Positions 1 through 5,349 of a stretch of DNA of 5,371 nt are shown piece after piece (the stretch's first letter is position 1; each line of letters opens with the position of its first letter). The notes under the pieces were generated by a model. That model was not told where the DNA came from. It searched no databases and saw only the letters and a list, made by a program, of their open reading frames with translations. This DNA comes from JAAHGY01 sp051439365 (GTDB lineage Bacteria; Cyanobacteriota; Cyanobacteriia; CAKZMO01): NCBI GenBank assembly GCA_051439365.1, contig JBFRWC010000308.1, forward strand, positions 1 to 5,371, given 5' to 3'. Made by a program: the position numbers and the translations under genes.

Positions 1-1890
1 GCAGTTGCCCCCCCTCCAGCGCTCAAAGCCTTAGGACAAGTAAGTAGCAACGACGTACTGGTAGATGCAGATAATGTGGTGCGCCGTGGGTTGATCTCGG
101 TGGACGACAGCGATGGCTCAACGGTCTATGGTTTTTCCCTATACTTGGCGCTGCTGTATCTGGATGCCGAGGGCATTGGTCCTCAAATGGGAGAAGATGG
201 AGATTTTGGCTTGGGGAAGGCTCAATTCACACCATTGCTCACCCATAGCGGCGGATATGTTTGGGCAGATGCCGGGGGTTACCAATTTTTGCTCAACCCC
301 GTAGGAGCAACAGGTAGCTTTGAAACTGTATCTCTAATGGACGTACTGAACGACGAGGTCCCAGACGACTGGGCTACGGATCGAATCGTCCTCATCGGGG
401 CGGTATCGGAAAGCTTTAAAGACCTAGTTCATACTGCCTATAGCAGTGGTCTAATAACCCACGCAGAATCGGTTCCTGGGGTCGAGTTACATGCCAATTT
501 TGCCAGCCAAATTGTGGGGGCGGCGTTGGGGGAGCGATCGCTCATCCAAGGATGGCCAGAATGGCTGGAATGGAGTTGGACCCTCTTATGGTCTGCAGTT
601 GGGGCCACCTTAGCATGGCAGTTTCGTCGCAGTAGTACCATGCAACTGCCCTTAGTCTTGGGAATTGTGGGAGCGATCGCCCCCATTTTGTTGCTTCTGG
701 GTAGCGCCTACGGTGCCATTTTAGCGGGATGGTGGATCCCTGTCGTACCGCCAGGGATCGCCTTGGTTGGCTCAGCGATCGCGGTGACAGGATACGTCGC
801 CCAAACGGCTGGCAGCATCCGCAAAACGTTTGGTCGTTATCTGGGCGATGAAATCGTCGATACTCTGCTGGAAAGCCCCCAAGGTCTGAAAATGGGCGGT
901 GAGCGACGACATATTACCATCCTCACCTCCGATGTCCGGGGATTTACCTCTCTCTCAGAACAACTGGCCCCAGAAGAAGTGATCAAAATCCTCAACTTTT
1001 ACTTAGAGCACATGGCCGAGGTGATTACCCACTACGGCGGCATTATTGACGACTTTATTGGTGATGGCATTCTGGTGGTCTTTGGTGCCCCCACTAGCTA
1101 CGGCAATGATGCAGAGAGAGCAGTGGCCTGTGCAATAGGCATGCAGCTGGCCATGGACGAGGTGAATCAAACCCTGACCAAATGGGGATTCGCTCCCCTA
1201 GAAATGGGCATCGGCATCAACACTGGAGAAGCGGTCGTGGGCAACATGGGCTCAACCAAGCGAACAAAATATAGTGTCCTCGGCAGCCATGTTAACTTGG
1301 CCTTTCGGATTGAGACCTACACGACAGGCGGACAGGTTTTGATTTCAGAACATACCCTCAAGGCGGCAGAAACGGCAGAGGTGGATATTCGCAGTCACAC
1401 TGAGGTGATGCCCAAAGGGGTCAAGACTCCAGTAACGGTTTACGACGTGGGAGGAATCAGGGGCCAGTATAGTCTCCAGCTGCCCCAGGACCAGGAAGAG
1501 TGGTTGCCCCTAGCCCAGCCCATTCCCCTGACCTACTTCAGCTTGCAAGGGAAACATGTGGCAGAGGTGGGAGATGAGGGGGCGATCGCTCAACTCTCAC
1601 CCCAAGGAGCCGTGATCCAGGTTCAGTCCTCAGACCATGCGGCGTATATAGTTCCACTCAGCAATCTTAAACTTCATTTTCGTGCCGAGTCTACCCCAGA
1701 TATGGGAGATCTTGACGCTACAAACCTTTACACCGCAGACCTTTACACCGCAGACATCTACGCCAAAGTGGTCGCCCAAACCATCCCAGACGGCCATTTT
1801 GCCGTTCGTTTTACCTCTAAAGCTCCTTTCCTACAACAGTTGTGGGAGCGTTTGTCCCAGGAAAATAACAGAGGGGATTTTGTTGGCTAG
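1..1890 (+). CDS. CHASE2-domain class III adenylate/guanylate cyclase, 5'-truncated by the window edge
   Basis: The reading frame is open from base 1 and the first possible start in the window (GTG at 76) falls inside a CHASE2-like stretch (VDADNVVRRGLI), so the true start is upstream. In order: the end of a CHASE2 extracytoplasmic sensor domain (about 1-540); three hydrophobic segments (about 565-618, 646-702, 712-800); a class III cyclase catalytic domain (about 904-1455); and a C-terminal domain of about 140 residues, possibly PilZ-like but not securely recognised. The two metal-binding Asp are visible at 931-933 (SDVRGF) and 1063-1065 (FIGDG), and the transition-state Asn and Arg at 1294-1296 and 1306-1308 (HVNLAFR). 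The family makes cAMP or cGMP from ATP or GTP at the inner face of the membrane. The usual adenine-recognising Lys is Asp here (1051-1053) and its partner is Ser (1273-1275), so the substrate is uncertain. The stop is TAG at 1888-1890, convergent with xseB. Confidence 0.93.
   Translation, partial: AVAPPPALKALGQVSSNDVLVDADNVVRRGLISVDDSDGSTVYGFSLYLALLYLDAEGIGPQMGEDGDFGLGKAQFTPLLTHSGGYVWADAGGYQFLLNPVGATGSFETVSLMDVLNDEVPDDWATDRIVLIGAVSESFKDLVHTAYSSGLITHAESVPGVELHANFASQIVGAALGERSLIQGWPEWLEWSWTLLWSAVGATLAWQFRRSSTMQLPLVLGIVGAIAPILLLLGSAYGAILAGWWIPVVPPGIALVGSAIAVTGYVAQTAGSIRKTFGRYLGDEIVDTLLESPQGLKMGGERRHITILTSDVRGFTSLSEQLAPEEVIKILNFYLEHMAEVITHYGGIIDDFIGDGILVVFGAPTSYGNDAERAVACAIGMQLAMDEVNQTLTKWGFAPLEMGIGINTGEAVVGNMGSTKRTKYSVLGSHVNLAFRIETYTTGGQVLISEHTLKAAETAEVDIRSHTEVMPKGVKTPVTVYDVGGIRGQYSLQLPQDQEEWLPLAQPIPLTYFSLQGKHVAEVGDEGAIAQLSPQGAVIQVQSSDHAAYIVPLSNLKLHFRAESTPDMGDLDATNLYTADLYTADIYAKVVAQTIPDGHFAVRFTSKAPFLQQLWERLSQENNRGDFVG
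1726..1755 (+). repeat. perfect 15-bp tandem duplication inside the cyclase gene
   Basis: The 15-base unit at 1726-1740 is repeated exactly at 1741-1755. It is in frame and encodes LYTAD twice, followed by a related IYAK. It lies in the C-terminal domain just before the last conserved-looking strand and probably lengthens a loop. The exact identity suggests a recent slippage duplication. Confidence 0.9.
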
Positions 1891-1897
1891 TTTGAGC

Positions 1898-2248
1898 TTA
1901 CCCATTACTTTTACTTTCATCTGCCAACGTTTCCACTAGGATATCCACCTGCTGGCGATGGTGACTCAAAAATGCCTCACAATCTTGGAGATGCTTGACT
2001 GCCATCCCGAACTGCTCAAAAATATCCGCGAGTTCCAAATTCCCCGCTTCAATTTGAGCAATAATGGCCTCCACCCTGGCCACTGCTGATTCATACTGCC
2101 AATCCGACGGTAAATCCTCCATTGAGACGGAATGGGACGGGGTGACTGCCGCTGGCAATGGGACCGGGACACCCGTGGCTTGAGCTTGCTCAGGTTGGTT
2201 ATCTTGTTGGTTGTCCTGAGGGATGGGGAGTTGAGCGGATGAGGTCAT
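1898..2248 (-). CDS. xseB: exodeoxyribonuclease VII small subunit
   Basis: Small, non-catalytic subunit of exonuclease VII, which binds the helical part of XseA to form the cytoplasmic nuclease that degrades single-stranded DNA to oligonucleotides. Residues about 51-110 match the XseB helical hairpin: YESAVARVEAIIAQIEAGNLEL, with its first helix and the E-x-G-x-L-x-L turn, then FEQFGMAVKHLQDCEAFL and a final helix ending VDILVETL. The protein is 116 residues against about 80 in E. coli. The excess is an N-terminal Gln/Pro-rich, low-complexity extension of about 45 residues. The ATG at 2248 was chosen as the longest start. ATG at 2122 (MEDLPSDW) would give a length nearer the family norm, and neither has a clear Shine-Dalgarno sequence. 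It lies 128 bases downstream of xseA on the same strand, and its stop is 7 bases from the cyclase stop. Confidence 0.92.
   Translation of the reverse strand: MTSSAQLPIPQDNQQDNQPEQAQATGVPVPLPAAVTPSHSVSMEDLPSDWQYESAVARVEAIIAQIEAGNLELADIFEQFGMAVKHLQDCEAFLSHHRQQVDILVETLADESKSNG
2194..2217 (-). repeat. 12-bp imperfect tandem repeat in the xseB N-terminal extension
   Basis: Two 12-base units (2194-2205 and 2206-2217) match at 10 of 12 positions and encode the DNQQ-DNQP run of the low-complexity XseB extension. The repeat indicates that the extension grew at least partly by local duplication. Confidence 0.7.
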
Positions 2249-2255
2249 AATGTTT

Positions 2256-2286
2256 AATCTTTAATCGAATAATCTTTCAATCGAAT
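2256..2286. repeat. AT-rich 15/16-bp tandem repeat in the xseA-xseB gap
   Basis: AATCTTTAATCGAAT at 2256-2270 is followed directly by AATCTTTCAATCGAAT at 2271-2286, identical except for one inserted C. It begins 8 bases upstream of the xseB start codon, so it forms the end of the xseB leader if the genes are co-transcribed, or part of an xseB promoter or operator if they are not. I see no convincing -10/-35 pair or ribosome binding site here. Confidence 0.85.
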
Positions 2287-2376
2287 ATGAAATGAACAAT
2301 GGGGATGGATTGAGGGCCTGCCAGTTGGACGGACTGGGAGAATGGGACGTTCTTGCTGCGGCAAAATTGGTGCAGC

Positions 2377-3609
2377 TTACTCGTCTTTTGCCTCTACCGT
2401 CACCTGGATTCTGCCTTGAGCAAGCTGGACCCAGAGCCGCTGTTGAGGCTGGACTTGATCCGGAGAACGGACAATGGTGCCATCTTGCTGACGGATTAGG
2501 GCATAGCCTCGCTGGAGAACGGTGGCTGGGTCCAAGGTTTCCAAGGTTTGGCGCAATAACTGGCCGTGGGTATCAGCTTGATGCAGGGTCTGACGGACCA
2601 AATGTCGCAGAGTTTGTTTGTGCCACTGGAGCCGCTGCTGTTCTTGGCTGATCTGTTGATCCATTTGCAGCCGTCGGAGTCGTGCTTGCAAGGTTTGCAA
2701 ACGATGGTCCATCAAGTGAATATGTTGTTGCAACACATGAGCGAGTGCCAATCGCCGTTCTTGATGGGCATGAATCAAATCTGGCAACGATGGAATGGCG
2801 GTTTCTGCTGCTGCGGTGGGCGTATGCACCCGCACATCTGCGACCAGGTCCGCCAGGGATTCATCGCGCTGATGACCGATACCAGAGATAACCGGTATGG
2901 GGCAGTGAGCGATCGCCCTCACCACCCGTTCATCGTTAAAGCAGTCCATGTCTTCCGTGGCCCCACCGCCCCGCGACAAGATGAGCACCTCGGCCCGTCC
3001 GTCTGCTTCCACCCGCTGAATCGCTTGCACAATCGAATCCGGAGCCTGTCCCCCTTGCACCAATGCGGGTGAAAAGAGAACGTGTAACCCAGGATAACGC
3101 TGCCTCAAGGTGCGTTTGATGTCCCCCCAAGCAGCGGCCTGGGGAGATGTTACAACAGCAATGATCTGGGGATGGGATGGGAGCGATCGCTTCCTTGCTG
3201 GAGCAAACAACCCCTCGGCCTCCAACCGCTGCCGTAATTGTTGCTGCCGCAGGGCGCGTAACCCCTGCCCTCCCGGTAACAGTTGCCAGACATTCAGTTG
3301 GTAATGGCCCCGCTGACGGTGGAGACGCACTTGCCCTAGGGCGATCGCCTGCTCCCCTATCGTCGGCATGGTCGCCAAACTGGAGAACCGATTCCGCCAG
3401 ACCACACAGTCAATTGCGGCGGACCCATCGGGGTCTTGCAGCGTAAAAAACAGCCCACTGCGATATTGGTTGGCGCTGGACACCTCGCCCACCACCCACA
3501 GTTGGCGTAACTGATTATCCTGCTCTAGCAAGTCCTGGATATACAGAGTGACCCCTGCCACAGACACAGGCGACTCCGGCAAAATCAGATGGGGCGCGGT
3601 GGTAGACAT
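2377..3609 (-). CDS. xseA: exodeoxyribonuclease VII large (catalytic) subunit
   Basis: Catalytic subunit of exonuclease VII, a metal-independent single-strand DNA nuclease used in DNA repair. Residues about 14-110 form the N-terminal OB-fold DNA-binding domain (VSVAGVTLYIQDLLE, WVVGEVSS, GLFFTLQD). Residues about 140-270 form the nuclease core, with TSPQAAAWGDI, SRGGGATEDMDCFNDE, PVISGIGHQRDESLADLVAD and HTPTAAAE. Asp163, Arg213, His246 and Asp249 fall exactly eight positions after the E. coli residues reported as essential (Asp155, Arg205, His238, Asp241). Residues about 277-355 are Gln/Leu-rich helix, the expected XseB-binding coiled region, followed by the family's LDPATVLQRGYAL motif. At 410 residues it is shorter than E. 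coli XseA (456), mainly in this helical part. ATG at 3609 puts the OB-fold at the usual distance from the N-terminus. No clear Shine-Dalgarno sequence precedes it. xseB lies downstream; recA is divergent. Confidence 0.97.
   Translation of the reverse strand: MSTTAPHLILPESPVSVAGVTLYIQDLLEQDNQLRQLWVVGEVSSANQYRSGLFFTLQDPDGSAAIDCVVWRNRFSSLATMPTIGEQAIALGQVRLHRQRGHYQLNVWQLLPGGQGLRALRQQQLRQRLEAEGLFAPARKRSLPSHPQIIAVVTSPQAAAWGDIKRTLRQRYPGLHVLFSPALVQGGQAPDSIVQAIQRVEADGRAEVLILSRGGGATEDMDCFNDERVVRAIAHCPIPVISGIGHQRDESLADLVADVRVHTPTAAAETAIPSLPDLIHAHQERRLALAHVLQQHIHLMDHRLQTLQARLRRLQMDQQISQEQQRLQWHKQTLRHLVRQTLHQADTHGQLLRQTLETLDPATVLQRGYALIRQQDGTIVRSPDQVQPQQRLWVQLAQGRIQVTVEAKDE
2532..2549. repeat. 9-bp perfect tandem repeat in xseA
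   Basis: CCAAGGTTT occurs twice in a row (2532-2540, 2541-2549). On the coding strand it encodes the TLETL part of the helix just before the LDPATVL motif of XseA. It is short and could be chance or a helical-periodicity effect. Confidence 0.55.
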
Positions 3610-3660
3610 AAATGTAAAGAGATGAGTTTAAAGGAGATTGGGAAGGAGCAGATGCTAAAA

Positions 3661-3753
3661 GTATGACATACTGATAAGAGTGATTTAGTGCATTTGTATT
3701 TAGGCGGTATGGTATGGCATACTGATAAGAATAGTTTAGTGCATTTGTATTCA
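3661..3753. repeat. 42-bp imperfect direct repeat, each copy starting with a short dyad
   Basis: Copies lie at 3661-3702 and 3712-3753. They are 51 bases apart start to start, with a 9-base spacer, and match at 37 of 42 positions (differences at 3666, 3680, 3682, 3683 and 3701). Each copy begins with an inverted repeat: AGTATG-A-CATACT (3660-3672, counting one base before the copy) and GTATG-G-CATAC (3712-3722). Both then share ACTGATAAGA and TTTAGTGCATTTGTATT. The base that differs at 3666 is the centre of the dyad, so the arms are kept. The copies lie 52-144 bases upstream of the xseA start and about 190-280 bases upstream of recA. A paired operator or a plain duplication are both possible. 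Confidence 0.85.
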
Positions 3754-3754
3754 A

Positions 3755-3772
3755 AACAAAAGAAATTTTGTT
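3755..3772. other. AT-rich inverted repeat (7-bp stem, GAAA loop)
   Basis: AACAAAA (3755-3761) and TTTTGTT (3766-3772) are perfect reverse complements around a GAAA loop on the + strand. It starts right after the second 42-base copy. The stem is AT-rich with only one GC pair and has no U-run, so it is more likely an operator-like dyad than a terminator. It could also arise by chance in this AT-rich stretch. Confidence 0.5.
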
Positions 3773-3838
3773 CGGTCCCATCTTGACAAGCTTTCGTGGG
3801 CAGGCGCAGTTCAGAAAGATTTAGTAATTTTTCTAACT

Positions 3839-3867
3839 TCATCAAGGCATGGCCGTAATACTCTAAT
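3839..3867 (+). promoter_or_regulatory. weak candidate recA promoter
   Basis: TCTAAT at 3862-3867 matches the sigma-70 type -10 box TATAAT at five of six positions. At the 17-base spacing the -35 position reads TCATCA (3839-3844), a poor match with three of six. Initiation would then fall near 3874 and give a leader of about 65 bases. The good -35 hexamer TTGACA at 3783-3788 has no acceptable -10 at 16-18 bases. Confidence 0.25.
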
Positions 3868-3869
3868 GG

Positions 3870-3916
3870 CTGAACCTAGTCTGAATCTAGTTTTTCTATC
3901 ATCTTTCTCTATCATC
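3870..3916 (+). repeat. two successive short tandem repeats in the probable recA leader
   Basis: CTGAACCTAGT (3870-3880) is followed directly by CTGAATCTAGT (3881-3891), matching at 10 of 11 positions. Then TTTCTATCATC (3893-3903) is followed by TTTCTCTATCATC (3904-3916), the same unit with two inserted bases. The second pair is pyrimidine-rich and lies 24 bases before the recA start. The 11-base period is close to one DNA helical turn, which would suit paired protein binding, but slippage explains it equally well. Confidence 0.75.
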
Positions 3917-3930
3917 GGCTCTAACGTTCT

Positions 3931-3934
3931 GAGG
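3931..3934 (+). promoter_or_regulatory. recA ribosome binding site
   Basis: GAGG ends 5 bases before the ATG at 3940, a short but normally spaced Shine-Dalgarno sequence. It supports this start, as does the alignment of the N-terminal helix with other RecA proteins. Confidence 0.6.
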
Positions 3935-3939
3935 CATTC

Positions 3940-5151
3940 ATGGCGAAAACAACTAACGACCTATCCGAAAAGCAAAAAGCGCTGGATTTGGTGATGAGCC
4001 AAATTGATCGCAATTTTGGCAAGGGCACGATTATGCGCTTGGGCGATGTGACTCGAATGAAGGTGGAAACCATCTCTACGGGGGCGCTGACCCTGGATTT
4101 GGCCTTGGGAGGCGGGATTCCCAAGGGGCGAGTGGTGGAAGTCTACGGGCCGGAAAGTTCGGGCAAAACGACGGTGGCGCTGCACGCGATCGCCGAAGTC
4201 CAGCGAGAAGGCGGGATTGCGGCCTTTGTGGATGCGGAACATGCCCTCGACCCGATCTATGCCCAAAACCTAGGGGTGGACATTGCCAATCTCTTGGTTT
4301 CGCAGCCAGATACGGGGGAAGCCGGGTTGGAAATTGTGGACCAACTGATTCGCTCCAATGCCGTTGATCTCGTGGTGGTGGATTCAGTCGCGGCCCTCAC
4401 TCCCAGGGCTGAAATTGAGGGGGAAATGGGGGACACCCATGTGGGTCTACAAGCCCGCCTGATGAGCCAAGCCCTACGAAAAATCACCGGAAATATTGGC
4501 CGCACGGGCTGTAGCGTGATTTTTCTCAACCAGTTACGCCAGAAAATTGGGATTTCTTACGGGAATCCAGAGGTAACCACTGGAGGGAACGCCCTCAAAT
4601 TTTATGCCTCGGTGCGGATGGATATTCGCCGGATTCAAACCCTGAAAAAAGGCACGGAGGAATACGGGATTCGGGCCAAGGTCAAAGTCGCTAAAAATAA
4701 AGTGGCTCCGCCGTTCCGCATTGCTGAATTTGATATTATTTTTGGCGAGGGGGTTTCCATTCTGGGCTGCTTACTGGATTTGGCCGAAGAACACGGCATC
4801 GTGGTCCGGCGAGGAGCGTGGTACAGCTATGAAGGGGATAACATCGCCCAGGGCCGGGATAATACGGTGATTCATATGAAAGAGAATCCCGCCTTTGCCC
4901 AGGAAATTGAGAAAAAGGTCCGCACAGTACTTAAGCTGGACGAGGATGAAACCGCCACGACCGATGAGCCAGCGGATGCCTCAGCAGAAGCATCCACTGA
5001 GGCGACGGAGGATTTTAAGCTGGAAGCTGACGCAGAACCCGCCACGAAAAATGGTAGCAAGCGCAGCAGTCGTCGTAAGAGCAAATCGTCCACCTCTACC
5101 ACTTCTGATGCCACCGATGCCTCAGAGGTAACAACGGGAACGAGCGGGTGA
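3940..5151 (+). CDS. recA: recombinase RecA
   Basis: ATP-dependent DNA strand-exchange protein that forms filaments on single-stranded DNA for recombinational repair. Visible parts: N-terminal helix and linker (1-45); Walker A GPESSGKTT at 70-78; catalytic Glu100 in DAEHALD; Walker B LVVVD at 144-148; L1 loop region around 158-170 (EIEGEMGDTHVG); the L2 region starting at NQLRQKIG (197-204) and continuing through GNPEVTTGGNALKFY; subunit-interface and C-terminal domain to about 333. All expected catalytic residues are present. At 403 residues it is about 50 longer than E. coli RecA. The excess is a tail from about 334: first acidic (DEDE, many Glu/Asp/Ala), then a basic patch (KRSSRRKSK), then Ser/Thr-rich. 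GAGG before ATG 3940 supports the start. xseA is divergent, and a 41-codon ORF follows 39 bases after the TGA. Confidence 0.99.
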   Translation: MAKTTNDLSEKQKALDLVMSQIDRNFGKGTIMRLGDVTRMKVETISTGALTLDLALGGGIPKGRVVEVYGPESSGKTTVALHAIAEVQREGGIAAFVDAEHALDPIYAQNLGVDIANLLVSQPDTGEAGLEIVDQLIRSNAVDLVVVDSVAALTPRAEIEGEMGDTHVGLQARLMSQALRKITGNIGRTGCSVIFLNQLRQKIGISYGNPEVTTGGNALKFYASVRMDIRRIQTLKKGTEEYGIRAKVKVAKNKVAPPFRIAEFDIIFGEGVSILGCLLDLAEEHGIVVRRGAWYSYEGDNIAQGRDNTVIHMKENPAFAQEIEKKVRTVLKLDEDETATTDEPADASAEASTEATEDFKLEADAEPATKNGSKRSSRRKSKSSTSTTSDATDASEVTTGTSG

Positions 5152-5190
5152 TGGGCGATTTGAGCTTGGGATCAGCAATCTGTAATTGGG

Positions 5191-5316
5191 ATGGGCGATC
5201 GCCCTTTCCTTGCCACCTACGATCCGATCGCCTATTGGTACCGTTGTGGCTGCAACGTTTTGGGCAAGTATAGCGGATGGGTCGGTTGCCCCCGTTTTGT
5301 GATGCCCAAGCAATAG
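5191..5316 (+). CDS. putative 41-residue Cys/Trp/Tyr-rich small protein
   Basis: I do not recognise a named family. An ATG at 5191 opens 41 codons ending in TAG at 5314-5316. The frame is open back to a TGA at 5161, so a slightly longer form with a non-ATG start is possible. The product has an unusual composition: Cys19, Cys21 and Cys33 (YRCGCNV and GWVGCPRF), Trp16 and Trp30, and five Tyr or Trp within AYWYR and GKYSGW. That looks like a compact, perhaps metal-binding or disulphide-containing, domain. Codons are ordinary, with mostly C, T or G in third position, like the neighbours. The HIP1 palindrome overlaps codons 2-5. It lies 39 bases after recA on the same strand and could be co-transcribed with it. 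The ribosome binding site is poor (only TTGGG), and the frame is short enough to be chance. No transmembrane or signal segment is seen. Confidence 0.5.
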   Translation: MGDRPFLATYDPIAYWYRCGCNVLGKYSGWVGCPRFVMPKQ

Positions 5317-5349
5317 AGGTGGGGAACGATAGGACGGATAAGGGGGAGG

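Larger units (their letters stand above)
3610..3939. other. divergent intergenic region between xseA and recA
   Basis: This 330-base region is visibly more AT-rich than the flanking genes and holds no convincing ORF. It must contain the promoters for both xseA (leftward) and recA (rightward). From left to right it holds a 42-base imperfect direct repeat, an 18-base AT-rich hairpin, a TTGACA at 3783-3788 without a good -10 partner, a -10-like TCTAAT at 3862-3867, two short tandem repeats at 3870-3916, and a GAGG ribosome binding site before recA. Open frames across the direct repeat exist only because its 51-base period is a multiple of three. Confidence 0.8.

Noticed and set aside
113..686. 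Other-frame ORFs over the CHASE2 part of the cyclase
   Set aside because: The cyclase frame is open from base 1 and matches a known domain order; these overlapping frames are shadows.
2566..3072. 168-codon open frame on the + strand across xseA
   Set aside because: It is entirely antisense to the well-conserved xseA core, and its product shows no recognisable domain or plausible composition. It is a frame shadow.
3810..3840. SOS/LexA box before recA
   Set aside because: No CTGT-N8-ACAG, CGAAC-N4-GTTCG or RGTAC-N-GTWC type site is present. Only loose inverted pieces such as TTAG...CTAA and AGAAA...TTTCT occur in AT-rich sequence.
3515..3845. Minus-strand frames over the xseA-recA region with a repeated NTNALN(Y/H)SYQY or YKCTK pattern
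   Set aside because: The apparent peptide repeat only reflects the 42-base DNA repeat with a 51-base period, which is a multiple of three. The same repeat reads open in two frames, no start signal is visible, and the frames run into xseA.
5193..5204. GGGCGATCGCCC followed by TTTCC as a recA terminator
   Set aside because: It is a HIP1 octamer extended by two bases on each side. As RNA it allows only a 4-bp stem, the U-run is three bases, and it lies inside the small ORF.
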